Of a DNA stretch of 48,266 nt, positions 33,875 through 42,220 are shown in pieces (positions within the stretch are counted from its first letter, which is position 1; the number at the start of each line of letters is the position of its first letter). The notes under the pieces were generated by a model that was not told where the DNA came from, ran no database searches, and worked only from the letters and a program-made list of their open reading frames with translations. The stretch covers positions 1 to 48,266 of the forward strand of contig CAMBRI010000005.1 of the NCBI GenBank assembly GCA_945870205.1, in the 5' to 3' direction. The stretch comes from Sulfuritalea hydrogenivorans sk43H. GTDB lineage: Bacteria > Pseudomonadota > Gammaproteobacteria > Burkholderiales > Rhodocyclaceae. The position numbers and the translations under genes are program-made.

Positions 33875-34642
33875 TTATTCGATGATGATAAATGTACGGT
33901 CCGTCATGAACTGCGACTTCTTCACGCGGTACTTCATGTTCTTGAAGACTTCCTTGAACGCCCTTGTCTCGCCAGGGTAGTCCTTGTTATTCAGTTCGTC
34001 GAGCATGACCACGCTGCCAGGAACCAGGCTGGGCTTGATCGCATCAAGAGCGGCCCTGGTGGGTTCGTAGAGCGCCATATCGAAATATGCCAGCGCGACG
34101 ATCACATCGTCGTTCTTGGCAAACCAGGCGGGCGCGGACTTGCTTACGTCGCCTTGCACCAGTTCGTGCTTCTTGATGGCAGCGAGGACATTGTTCTTCT
34201 CGTGGTAGTCGATCAGTTCCTCCAGGTACTCGCGGTAGTTTTCGGCCACTTTGTAGCCGCCGATCTTGATGGTCTCGCTGCTGCGGTCCTTGTCCGAAAT
34301 CTCCGGATAACCCTGGAAGGTGTCAAAACCGATGACGCGTCGGCTCTGGTTGAAGGGCTCGTAGATGGCGCGCAGGTTCTCAAACAGCACTAGGTTCTGA
34401 CCCCACCAGGTGCCGAACTCGACGATGACTCCGGGTTGGTTCATGATCAACTGATAGGCTTCATTGACAAACAGGATCTTGGTCAGCGCGGAACTACGCA
34501 TGAACAGGCCCAGGCAGATGAGCAACTGGTCGTCTGGCATAGGACGGTCCTTGAACATCTGGTAGAGCAGTTCGCGGTGGGCAAGGTTTTGTGCGCTTGC
34601 CTTGGTTTCCATCGTGTAGCCAAAGTCTTTCTCGCTGGACAT
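33875..34642 (-). CDS. Class I SAM-dependent methyltransferase (TylF/MycF-like)
   Basis: A 255-residue protein. ATG 34642 has GAGAAG about 7 bp upstream and replaces a longer open frame that would run into the next gene. LIMNQPGVIVEFGTWWGQNL (about residue 64) is the SAM loop with EFGTWWG, RRVIGFDTFQGYPEI (about 100) is the second strand, and ALAYFDMALYEPTRAALDAI (about 182) and VVMLDELNNKDYPGETRAF (about 210) hold acidic residues typical of the metal-dependent TylF-like group. It probably O-methylates a sugar of the nonulosonate module. Its target is unknown. It is 5 bp upstream of the propeller gene. Confidence 0.78.
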   Translation of the reverse strand: MSSEKDFGYTMETKASAQNLAHRELLYQMFKDRPMPDDQLLICLGLFMRSSALTKILFVNEAYQLIMNQPGVIVEFGTWWGQNLVLFENLRAIYEPFNQSRRVIGFDTFQGYPEISDKDRSSETIKIGGYKVAENYREYLEELIDYHEKNNVLAAIKKHELVQGDVSKSAPAWFAKNDDVIVALAYFDMALYEPTRAALDAIKPSLVPGSVVMLDELNNKDYPGETRAFKEVFKNMKYRVKKSQFMTDRTFIIIE

Positions 34643-34662
34643 TGCGCTTCTCCCGTCTTTCG

Positions 34663-35349
34663 CTAAATTTTGAAGTACTTGCGTTTGAGCGCTTTTGCCC
34701 GGCGATCGTCTTCTTCGAAAACCTCGGCCGACGGCGCCAGTGCAACCGAACCATTGGGCATGTCGCGTGCAACCGCCGCCCCCATTGCGATGAAGCAATC
34801 ATCCCCGATCGTGCAAAAATCGCGCAGAGTGGCGTTCACGCCGAAAAAGTTGCGCTGCCCAATATTGCAATGCCCCGAGATCACGACATGCGAGGCGACG
34901 TAAGTGTGGTCACCGATCTGCGTGCCATGGCCAAGGTGATTGCCCGACCAGATCATCACATTGTGGCCGATGCGCACGCCCGGTTGTATGGTCTGGTTCT
35001 CGAGGATGAAGCAATTGTCGCCGATCGAAAGGTCGGGCCAGGTCACCGATTTGCTGCTGACATAGGAAGCCAGGCGATAACCGGCTGCCTTGGCCTGCTC
35101 GTACTTTTCCTGGCGCAGACGATTGAGTCGCGCATAGGAAAGCGCGACGTGCATCTCGAACTCCGCTGGCGGGAAGCGCTTGGTCACCTCGCTGAAAGGC
35201 ACCAGCGGCAGACCATGGAAAATGTCCCCCACTGCGAAACCGTCGTCCACGGTGAATGCGGCGACCCGATACTCGCTGTCGTTCTCGAAGTAGAACTTAG
35301 CGAGTTCGGCAATTTCTGCGGTGCCAAAGATGACGAGGGGTTTGCTCAT
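34663..35349 (-). CDS. PglD-like left-handed beta-helix acyltransferase
   Basis: A 228-residue protein. PLVIFGTAEIAELAKFYFEN is the N-terminal Rossmann-like nucleotide-sugar-binding domain typical of PglD/NeuD. From about residue 108 hexapeptide repeats build a beta-helix: SIGDNCFILENQTIQPGVRI, MIWSGNHLGHGTQIGDHTYV, with His residues (HLGHG) near the expected catalytic site. PglD-type enzymes N-acetylate UDP-4-amino-sugars and NeuD-type enzymes O-acetylate sialic acids, so either the Pse precursor or the finished nonulosonate could be the substrate. It follows a methyltransferase gene by 8 bp. Confidence 0.86.
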   Translation of the reverse strand: MSKPLVIFGTAEIAELAKFYFENDSEYRVAAFTVDDGFAVGDIFHGLPLVPFSEVTKRFPPAEFEMHVALSYARLNRLRQEKYEQAKAAGYRLASYVSSKSVTWPDLSIGDNCFILENQTIQPGVRIGHNVMIWSGNHLGHGTQIGDHTYVASHVVISGHCNIGQRNFFGVNATLRDFCTIGDDCFIAMGAAVARDMPNGSVALAPSAEVFEEDDRRAKALKRKYFKI

Positions 35350-35356
35350 TGCCGTT

Positions 35357-36055
35357 TCAGCGGCACAGCGCGATCAGGAAGTCGAGTGGCAGCTTGATCA
35401 GCTTCTCGGTCGAGCGGCCAGTTTCCACCGTCTCGAACACCTGCTCGCAGTAGTGCTGAAGATAGCGCTCGGAATCGCAGAAGAAGAATTCCTCGCCATT
35501 GCGGAAATCGAAATCGCGGATGCGGTAGCGGTGATCGCCCAGCACCTCGGCGCGCCGATAGATTTCGTGCTCGGGACCAACGGTGGAAATGTAGAGGCCG
35601 CCGCCCGGCTTGAGCACGCGACGGAATTCCTTCAGCGCCGCCAAGAAGTTTTCTTCGGTGCCTTCGTAGTGCAGGGTGTTCACCGAGAGCAGCAGATCGA
35701 AGCAGGCGTCGGGATAAGGCAGGGCGCGGTTGCTGCCGGCCCGGATCTTGGTCTTGTAACCGCGCTCGTCCATGATTTCCTGGACCGTCGCCGCCATTTC
35801 CGGATGCAGGTCCACGCCGTGGCATTCGCAGCCAATATCGGCAAAGGGGACCAGATTGTTGGCGAAGCCGCAGCCCACATCGAGCACTCGCCAAGAGGGC
35901 TGCGGTTTGAAAGGAATATTGAGGTAGGTGCTGCCGCCGAAGAGTATCTTCAGCATGACTTCGTTCGGCCACTTCGGATACTTCTGCTCTTTCTTCTCGC
36001 GTTGGATTTCCTTGTTCCACTTGTCGGTGGCGTGATTGGCATTCTGGGCGATCAT
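35357..36055 (-). CDS. Class I SAM-dependent methyltransferase (Methyltransf_11 type)
   Basis: A 232-residue protein. WRVLDVGCGFANNLVPFADI (about residue 54) is the SAM loop, ECHGVDLHPEMAATVQEIM (about 75) the second strand acidic motif, PDACFDLLLSVNTLHYEG (about 113) and LKEFRRVLKPGGGLYISTVG (about 136) the remaining class I blocks. GGAGG is 7 bp before ATG 36055, which overlaps the pseI stop as ATGA, so strong expression and coupling are expected. It is one of several methyltransferases in the operon; the acceptor is not identifiable. Confidence 0.85.
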   Translation of the reverse strand: MIAQNANHATDKWNKEIQREKKEQKYPKWPNEVMLKILFGGSTYLNIPFKPQPSWRVLDVGCGFANNLVPFADIGCECHGVDLHPEMAATVQEIMDERGYKTKIRAGSNRALPYPDACFDLLLSVNTLHYEGTEENFLAALKEFRRVLKPGGGLYISTVGPEHEIYRRAEVLGDHRYRIRDFDFRNGEEFFFCDSERYLQHYCEQVFETVETGRSTEKLIKLPLDFLIALCR

Positions 36056-37074
36056 TTGGCTCCTCCGAAAGTCAGCAAATCCCAGTTCAGGGGCTGGTCC
36101 TTTTCCACGGACCGGGCCAGGGTGGCGCCGACCACGGAAGACGCGTAGCGCGCGCGCAGGCCGACGGCCGGGCGCTTCGTGATGATGTCCGCCTGCGTGA
36201 TGGTCTCGCCCTTGGCCATATTGCGGGCGAGGTACAGGCCTTCGCGACGGCCCAGCTCCTTTTCCTTCGGTAGCATCTGCTTTTCGCCGGAGCCCAAGGC
36301 TTCGTGCGCTTCGCGAATCGCGACCACATAGGACTTGAGTTCGTCGGGTTCGAGGGCATAGAAGTGATCAGGGCCGGCCCCCTTCTTGTCCAGGGTGTAA
36401 TGCTTTTCGAAAACCGTGGCGCCAAGCCCAACAGCGGTAATGGCGGCGACTTGGCCCAAGGTATGGTCGGAGAAACCGACCGGGCAGTTGAAGCGCCGCG
36501 CCAGCGACTGGATAACGCGCAGGTTGACCAGTTCATTGGGCAGGGGATACATGGCGCCGCACTGCAGCAGCACGATCTGATCGTTGCCGACGCCGAGACA
36601 TGCGTTGACCGCCTCTTCGATATCGACCATGTCGCACATGCCGGTCGAGATGATGACTGGCTTGCCGGTCGAGGCCAGTTTGTGCAGGAAGCCGAGGTTG
36701 GTGGTTTCCGAGGAGGCCACCTTGTGTGCCGGCGTCTTGACAGCTTCCAGCACATCGACCGAGTCCATATCAAAGGCCGAGGCCATGAAATGCAGGCCCT
36801 GATCATTCGCATGCTTACTTAGGAGCGGCACCCATTCGGCATCGAGCTCGATGGACTTGAAGATGTCGTAAAGGCCGTCGCGGTTGGGATAGAGAGCGTC
36901 GGCGCGGAACAACTGGAACTTGACGGCGTTGGCGCCGGACTGCGCCGCCACGTCGATCAACTTGTGCGCCTTATCAAGGTTCTTGTCGAAGTTCGACCCG
37001 ACCTCGGCAATGATGTAAGGGCTTGCGCTGCAACCGACCGGCGTTTCGGCAATCTTCAACTCGTTCTTCAGCAA
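36052..37074 (-). CDS. pseI: Nonulosonic acid synthase (PseI/NeuB family)
   Basis: A 340-residue protein. [20 protein letters not shown] (about residue 20), [20 protein letters not shown] (about 48), [20 protein letters not shown] (about 100), [16 protein letters not shown] (about 140), [14 protein letters not shown] (about 196) and [20 protein letters not shown] (about 217) define the NeuB barrel; a C-terminal SAF domain has [15 protein letters not shown] (about 284). It condenses a 6-deoxy-diacetamido-hexose with PEP. The start is TTG 37074, supported by a strong AAGGAG 5 bp upstream; the start lies inside the end of pseG. The Pse assignment rests on neighbours pseC and pseG. Confidence 0.92.
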   Translation of the reverse strand: MLKNELKIAETPVGCSASPYIIAEVGSNFDKNLDKAHKLIDVAAQSGANAVKFQLFRADALYPNRDGLYDIFKSIELDAEWVPLLSKHANDQGLHFMASAFDMDSVDVLEAVKTPAHKVASSETTNLGFLHKLASTGKPVIISTGMCDMVDIEEAVNACLGVGNDQIVLLQCGAMYPLPNELVNLRVIQSLARRFNCPVGFSDHTLGQVAAITAVGLGATVFEKHYTLDKKGAGPDHFYALEPDELKSYVVAIREAHEALGSGEKQMLPKEKELGRREGLYLARNMAKGETITQADIITKRPAVGLRARYASSVVGATLARSVEKDQPLNWDLLTFGGAK

Positions 37075-38114
37075 GATAACTCCTTCTTGATTTCGCTAAA
37101 CAGGCGCTCGGTGCCTGTGCCATCCACCATTGCCCTGCCCCGCTTTGCCATGGTGCGGCGCAAGGCAGCATTGTTCAAAAGCCTGGCCGCCTCATGTCCG
37201 ACGCGTTCTGCCGACACCCCAACGCCGAGATCAACCGACGTCTTCATGGCGGCAAAAGGGCGATTGACCGAATCATGATGCCCATCGATCGAGAACAGCA
37301 AGGCTGGTGTCGCGGTCGCCGCAAGCTCGTATTTCGTCAAGCCGTTCGCGCCTATGGCCAGATCGCACCACAGCATTTCGTTCAGAAGCGTCGGGGGCGA
37401 CGTCAAGAGCGCAATCTGATGGTGCGACCTTGCCACCAAGCGCTCAACTTCGGCGCACAATTGAGCGCTGAACAAAGGGCCGACCACCGCCCGGATCTCC
37501 AGGAACTGGGGTACGGTTTCTAGCCCGCGCAAAACTTCGACAGTGTACCCTTTCGGATCGCTGCCTCCGCAACTGACCAGTACCCGATTCGCCTTCGGAC
37601 GCTGCCGGCGGGGCGGCAAATTGGCGTATTCGGGGGCCAGCAGGGCATATTCGGCGCCCTCCAGGTAGCGCCAGCGTGTGTCCTTTAGTTCTGCGGCCGG
37701 TGCCACATAGGGGCTGATGACGATATCCGCATCGAGCTTGGGCAGTTGCCGTGAAATCGACTCCTCGCCCAGCACGTCGATAGCCACCAGGCGGCGGCCA
37801 ATGCTGCGTAAGCGGCGGAACAGCAGAGGCGGCGTGGCGGCGGCAAAGAATCCCGGGTAGAGCAGGTCAACAATCACCACATCCGCCTGCAGACCTCCGC
37901 CCCGGGGCCAGTCTACGGTGCTCATGGAGGACTCGTCAAGCAGGATGCAGCCGAGGCCGGCCGCAATGACCCGCGCTTCGGCAGCCATATTACCGAACAC
38001 CAGAAAGCCGACATCCGCGCCATGCTTTTGCGCATACGCTGCCAGCGCGAGGCAGCGGTTCAGATGCCCGAAACCGATCGCATTGCTGGCGACGGAAACA
38101 AAGAGTATGCGCAT
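37068..38114 (-). CDS. pseG: UDP-2,4-diacetamido-2,4,6-trideoxy-L-altropyranose hydrolase (PseG-like)
   Basis: A 348-residue GT-B-fold hydrolase. ATG 38114 begins [20 protein letters not shown], where GFGHLNRC carries the catalytic His of Pse[16 protein letters not shown] (about 65), [20 protein letters not shown] (about 90), [19 protein letters not shown] (about 188) and [20 protein letters not shown] (about 263) with the substrate-binding SGGSD-like and ANG blocks are present. PseG removes UDP to free the sugar for PseI. Its last 7 bases overlap the pseI start. It is slightly longer than Campylobacter PseG and resembles the SpsG group, so substrate details may differ. Confidence 0.85.
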   Translation of the reverse strand: MRILFVSVASNAIGFGHLNRCLALAAYAQKHGADVGFLVFGNMAAEARVIAAGLGCILLDESSMSTVDWPRGGGLQADVVIVDLLYPGFFAAATPPLLFRRLRSIGRRLVAIDVLGEESISRQLPKLDADIVISPYVAPAAELKDTRWRYLEGAEYALLAPEYANLPPRRQRPKANRVLVSCGGSDPKGYTVEVLRGLETVPQFLEIRAVVGPLFSAQLCAEVERLVARSHHQIALLTSPPTLLNEMLWCDLAIGANGLTKYELAATATPALLFSIDGHHDSVNRPFAAMKTSVDLGVGVSAERVGHEAARLLNNAALRRTMAKRGRAMVDGTGTERLFSEIKKELSC

Positions 38115-38154
38115 GGCTCTCAGATCGTACTGAACGCCTGATTTCAACGGATAC

Positions 38155-39498
38155 TCAGTTCAGGCGTTTAAAACCTGCGTGGCAGACCGGACCCTTGAGC
38201 AGCGACATGACATCGCGACCTTCCTCACATTCCTTTATTTGGGCGAACACGGGATCGAGTGCATCGAAGTAGCCGTCAACAATGTCCGGCGTGTGGGCCA
38301 GGCTGGAAAAGATCAGATTGCTGGCAAGAAAGCCCTTGCCCAGCATCTCTTGGGTGATCAAGGTTTTGTAGGCCAGCGCATTCGGACCATCGAAGCCGAA
38401 GCTAGCGATCGCCGGCAGACCGGCCACATTTATCTTCAGGCCATGTTTCTGCGCCAGCGTCTGCCAGCGCGCCATGATGCCGGTGCCGGTCTGGGTGATG
38501 CGTTCCCAAGACTTTTCGCGCTCCATGACTTCCAGCGCCTTCAGCGCCGCGGTCGGGCCGATGCGCTCGGTCCAGAAGGTGCTACTGATGAAGGTCGATT
38601 GCGCACTTTCCATGATTTCGCGGCGGCCGATGGTGGCGGTGATCGCATAGCCGTTACCCAGGGCCTTGCCGAACATGGCCATATCAGGTTCGACGCCGTA
38701 CATTTTGTGGATGCCGCCGAAGGTCTGGCGGAAGCCCGAGGTGCACTCGTCAAAGATCAGCACGATGCCGCGCTTAGTCGCAAGATCGCGCACCTTCTGC
38801 AGAAAGTTGTCCTGAGGGCCCTGATTGCGCATCACTTCCATCTTGATCACACCGATGTCGTGCTTATTCACGATATCTTCGAGTTCGACGTAGTTGTTGT
38901 AGTTGAAGGGGTAGACGGTGCCGCGCAGGTTCTGCGGCACGCCCTTTGGCTCGAGGCCGGGTAGCAGGTGACCGGCCAGATGGTTGTCGTCTCCAAGATT
39001 GGCAGCCAGATACCAGTCGTGCCAGCCGTGATAGCCGCAGATAGCGACTTTGTCCTTGCCCGTGGCGGCGCGTGCGATGCGAATGGCGATGGCGTTGGCT
39101 TCGCCACCCGATCGTGCGAAGCGCGCCATGGCAGCCCAAGGATGCAGTTCCACCAACTTCTCTGCAAGATGGACCTCCTCTGGACAATTTAAGGTGGACA
39201 TATTTCCGGCGGACACGGTCTGATGTACGGCTTCGTCCACTTCAGGATGACCGTAACCAAGAGTGTTCGTGCCGATACCCATGATGCACATATCGATGTA
39301 TTCGCGCCCGTCCAAATCCCATACACGGCAACCTTTGGCTTTGCTGAAGTAGGCAGGCCATTGTTCAGGCAAAAACATCTCAGCCCGCTTTGAAAGCAAC
39401 ATATTCCCTCCAGGGATAAGCTGCTTGGCCCGCTTCCAGAGTTCTTGTCCAGTTCCAAACCGGGAACCATTGTTTTGTTGCAGAGATTGCTCGGGCAT
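38155..39498 (-). CDS. Class III (glutamate-1-semialdehyde-like) aminotransferase
   Basis: A 447-residue PLP enzyme with GGAGAAA 6 bp before ATG 39498. [20 protein letters not shown] (about 68), [19 protein letters not shown] (about 126), [15 protein letters not shown] (about 153), [15 protein letters not shown] (about 247) and [17 protein letters not shown] (about 278, Schiff-base Lys) are all intact. It is not hemL by context: it lies between pseG and the GNAT/aldo-keto reductase fusion. Class III transaminases are found in some nonulosonate loci, where they may aminate a terminal carbon of the chain or an aldehyde made by the neighbouring reductase. That role is inferred only from position. 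Confidence 0.83.
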   Translation of the reverse strand: MPEQSLQQNNGSRFGTGQELWKRAKQLIPGGNMLLSKRAEMFLPEQWPAYFSKAKGCRVWDLDGREYIDMCIMGIGTNTLGYGHPEVDEAVHQTVSAGNMSTLNCPEEVHLAEKLVELHPWAAMARFARSGGEANAIAIRIARAATGKDKVAICGYHGWHDWYLAANLGDDNHLAGHLLPGLEPKGVPQNLRGTVYPFNYNNYVELEDIVNKHDIGVIKMEVMRNQGPQDNFLQKVRDLATKRGIVLIFDECTSGFRQTFGGIHKMYGVEPDMAMFGKALGNGYAITATIGRREIMESAQSTFISSTFWTERIGPTAALKALEVMEREKSWERITQTGTGIMARWQTLAQKHGLKINVAGLPAIASFGFDGPNALAYKTLITQEMLGKGFLASNLIFSSLAHTPDIVDGYFDALDPVFAQIKECEEGRDVMSLLKGPVCHAGFKRLN

Positions 39499-39563
39499 AT
39501 ATTTCTCCAGCTATCGTTTCGTAAGATGGATACTTCGACCTCAGCGAAGTATCGGTACCAGCC

Positions 39564-40952
39564 TTAGTGAGCGTTCCAAAGGGATGGATTGATCAAACTC
39601 TGGTCTTCACTCATCAGAGTGATTGGTGGCACTACTGTCGGGTTCTTGGCGCACGCGAGAATCTCCCGAAACTGCGCAAGACTGTCCACACCAACGACCA
39701 CACGGGCAATTTCTCGCTGCGACAATGCAAAGCTCATGCAAGCCTGCAGTGGGGTTAGGGAATGCTCCGCAAGCCAACAGTCCCACTGTTTCCAAAGAGT
39801 ATCCCAACGACTGAAACGCGAAGGCCTGCTCGCTGCGTCCATCAAAAGCAGGCCCTGCAAAAACACTGACCGAACGTGAACTTCAGTCCCCGCCAGATGA
39901 AGCTTTGAAAGCCAACCAGAGGTTGCCAACCGCCGGTCAATGGCATTGAATGGCGCCTGCACCATATCGAACTGAAAATGCGGCCAGAGCGATTCAAGTT
40001 CTTCAGGGGCATAAACGGAGACCCCGATCTTCTCGACCTTGCCCTGTTCCTTCAGTTCAGCAAGTGCACGGAAAAGCGTCGCCCCTCCTGCCCCAAGAAG
40101 CTGCTGCGGACGATGCAATAGCAGTCCGTAGAGCTTCGGTATCCTCAGACGTTTCAATGCCCCAAACACCGACTCTTTCACCCACCCGGAAATATCTTCG
40201 GTGGATTCTGGAACCGCTGGCAATTTTGTAACGACTCGCCACGGATCCGCCATTGTTTCGCCAAGCCGCTCCTCGCTAGCGCCGTAGCCAATTGCGGTAT
40301 CGATCGTACCAACTCCGCTCGCCCAGCCAAAGTCCAAAATCCTCGCCGCCTCATCAAGGCCAACTTGACCTGTTTTATTGGCAACGCCATAGGGCAATCC
40401 GAATTGAACAGTGCCAATGGCAACACGATTGACGGATGAATGGTGTCGAACCATCCAGGGATTGTTAGATTCGCCCTCGGCGAAATTTCGTCCGTGGTCT
40501 GCTCTAAATCCGGCTTTAAGGTAAGCCCTGATACCTGCCGTGTTATTGGGATCAACGCCTAACACTATTTTTGCAATGCCATGCTCGTCAAATAGCCACT
40601 GCGCACAGGCTTCCAGGACCTCTACCGCTACGCCCTTACCGCGCCAACCTCTATTCCCAATCAGAATTCCCATTGTTGCAGAGCCACCCAAGCTATCACT
40701 CGGCTCAAACTTTATGTTGCCAATATGTTCATTGGTGCCTCTCACAAATATTCCAAAGAACACAACATCGCTTTTGTGTTCTCTTTGTGCAACATAACTA
40801 CGTAACGAGTCTAAATCATAGGTTGGGTCAGCAGCCTCTATGAATCGATTTGAATTCTGATCTCGAATCCAACTGAGATATTCGTCCGATACGTCAGCAA
40901 CGGTAAGGTGCCGTAGATAGAATCGCGACGTTTCAATCGAAGATTTCAACAC
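39564..40952 (-). CDS. Fused GNAT acetyltransferase and aldo/keto reductase (PseH-AKR type)
   Basis: A 462-residue fusion. Residues about 1-170 are a GNAT domain: SRFYLRHLTVADVSDEYLSW, FFGIFVRGTNEHIGNIKFEP, TMGILIGNRGWRGKGVAVEV (acetyl-CoA loop RGWRGKGVA) and NNTAGIRAYLKAGF. From about 175 to the end is an aldo/keto reductase: VAIGTVQFGLPYGVANKTGQ, GVGTIDTAIGYGASEERLGE (the Asp/Tyr active-site region), LYGLLLHRP and IGVSVYAPEELESL. The GNAT part resembles PseH (N-acetylates the 4-amino of UDP-AltNAc-4N) and follows pseC, as expected. The start is GTG 40952 inside the end of pseC. The AKR substrate is unknown. Confidence 0.88.
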   Translation of the reverse strand: MLKSSIETSRFYLRHLTVADVSDEYLSWIRDQNSNRFIEAADPTYDLDSLRSYVAQREHKSDVVFFGIFVRGTNEHIGNIKFEPSDSLGGSATMGILIGNRGWRGKGVAVEVLEACAQWLFDEHGIAKIVLGVDPNNTAGIRAYLKAGFRADHGRNFAEGESNNPWMVRHHSSVNRVAIGTVQFGLPYGVANKTGQVGLDEAARILDFGWASGVGTIDTAIGYGASEERLGETMADPWRVVTKLPAVPESTEDISGWVKESVFGALKRLRIPKLYGLLLHRPQQLLGAGGATLFRALAELKEQGKVEKIGVSVYAPEELESLWPHFQFDMVQAPFNAIDRRLATSGWLSKLHLAGTEVHVRSVFLQGLLLMDAASRPSRFSRWDTLWKQWDCWLAEHSLTPLQACMSFALSQREIARVVVGVDSLAQFREILACAKNPTVVPPITLMSEDQSLINPSLWNAH

Positions 40953-42142
40953 GAGAAAACAGCCTTCATGGCTTCGATAACTCGGTCTTGCTCCTGGTTG
41001 GTAAGACTGGGGTACAAGGGAATTGAAATGGCTGATTCTCCGTAAGCTTCTGCCTCGGGATAGTCTCCCGACTTGAAGCCGAGATTGCGGTAATAAGGTT
41101 GTAGATGAACCGGAATGTAATGAAGTTGCACGCCATAATTCCTTTGCCGCAACTCATCAAAAACTTGCTTATGGGTCTTGGCCGCAGACCCGCCCTTGAT
41201 ACGCACTACGTAAAGATGAAACGCCGACCGATTTTCGGACTGCACAAATGGTAGCCTTATCGGCAAGTCCTTAAGCGCTTCATCATAACGAGCGGCCAGC
41301 GCGTTACGTCGTGCCACGACCGCATCCAGCCGTTCAAACTGACTCAGACCCAGTGCCGCATGTATATCCGTCATGCGATAGTTGTAGCCTAGGAACTGCT
41401 GCTCATAGTACCAAGGTGCCTTGTAGTGATACGACGCGGAGTCGCTTTCTGGATCACTGCCATAACCTCGCATCCGGGTTCGGTCGCGAACAATGCCATG
41501 ACTGCGATACATTGCCATGCGTTCGGCAAGTTCGCTGTCATTCGACAACGCCATGCCGCCCTCACCGCTGGTGATAATTTTCACCGGATGAAAGCTGAAA
41601 ATTGTGATGTGAGACCAACGACAACTTCCAACCATTTCATCATTTCTTGATGCACCTATGGCGTGGGACGCATCTTCCAGCACCTTAAAGCCATATTCCT
41701 GAGCCAGCGCCCAAATCGCCTCCTGCTCCGTCGGCTGTCCAGCAAGATGTACTGGTACCACTACCTTAGGCAAACGCCCCAACCGTTTGGCTACCGCGAG
41801 TTTTTCACGAAGCGCTGTCACGCTCATATTCCAGGTAACCGGGTCGATATCGACGAAGTCGACCTCCGCACCGCAGTAGCGCCCACAATTGGCAGATGCC
41901 ACAAAGGTAATCGGCACAGTCCAAAGCCAATCGCCTTTGCCTAACCCAAGCGCCAGGCAAGCAATATGCAGTGCCGACGTCGCACTGTTAGCTGCGACCG
42001 CATGCTTTGCATTTACCTTTGCCGCCACCGCCTGTTCAAAGCGAGAAACTGTGGGACCCTGGGTGAGGAAGTCCGAGCGCAGGACCTCGACCACCGCATC
42101 GATGTCGGCTTGGGTTATTTCTTGTCGGCCGTAGGGAATCAT
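40946..42142 (-). CDS. pseC: UDP-4-amino-4,6-dideoxy-N-acetyl-beta-L-altrosamine transaminase
   Basis: A 398-residue DegT-family aminotransferase; ATG 42142 begins IPYGRQEITQADIDAVVEVL, the PseC N-terminus. AANSATSALHIACLALGLG (about 51) binds the cofactor phosphate, TVPITFVASANCGRYCGAEV (about 75) is highly PseC-like, EDASHAIGAS (about 156) gives the pyridine-N Asp, and IFSFHPVKIITSGEGGMAL (about 178) carries the Schiff-base Lys. It aminates C4 of UDP-4-keto-6-deoxy-L-AltNAc-type intermediate. No pseB is seen beside it; FnlA at 7399-8409 makes the same keto sugar. It overlaps the GNAT-AKR fusion by 7 bp. Confidence 0.93.
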   Translation of the reverse strand: MIPYGRQEITQADIDAVVEVLRSDFLTQGPTVSRFEQAVAAKVNAKHAVAANSATSALHIACLALGLGKGDWLWTVPITFVASANCGRYCGAEVDFVDIDPVTWNMSVTALREKLAVAKRLGRLPKVVVPVHLAGQPTEQEAIWALAQEYGFKVLEDASHAIGASRNDEMVGSCRWSHITIFSFHPVKIITSGEGGMALSNDSELAERMAMYRSHGIVRDRTRMRGYGSDPESDSASYHYKAPWYYEQQFLGYNYRMTDIHAALGLSQFERLDAVVARRNALAARYDEALKDLPIRLPFVQSENRSAFHLYVVRIKGGSAAKTHKQVFDELRQRNYGVQLHYIPVHLQPYYRNLGFKSGDYPEAEAYGESAISIPLYPSLTNQEQDRVIEAMKAVFSC

Positions 42143-42220
42143 GGATTCAGATCTTCCGGATTTTGTCGCGGCGGTGGGCACGCCGCAGGGTCGGTGTTTT
42201 GCCGCAAGTTTCTTGCATCG

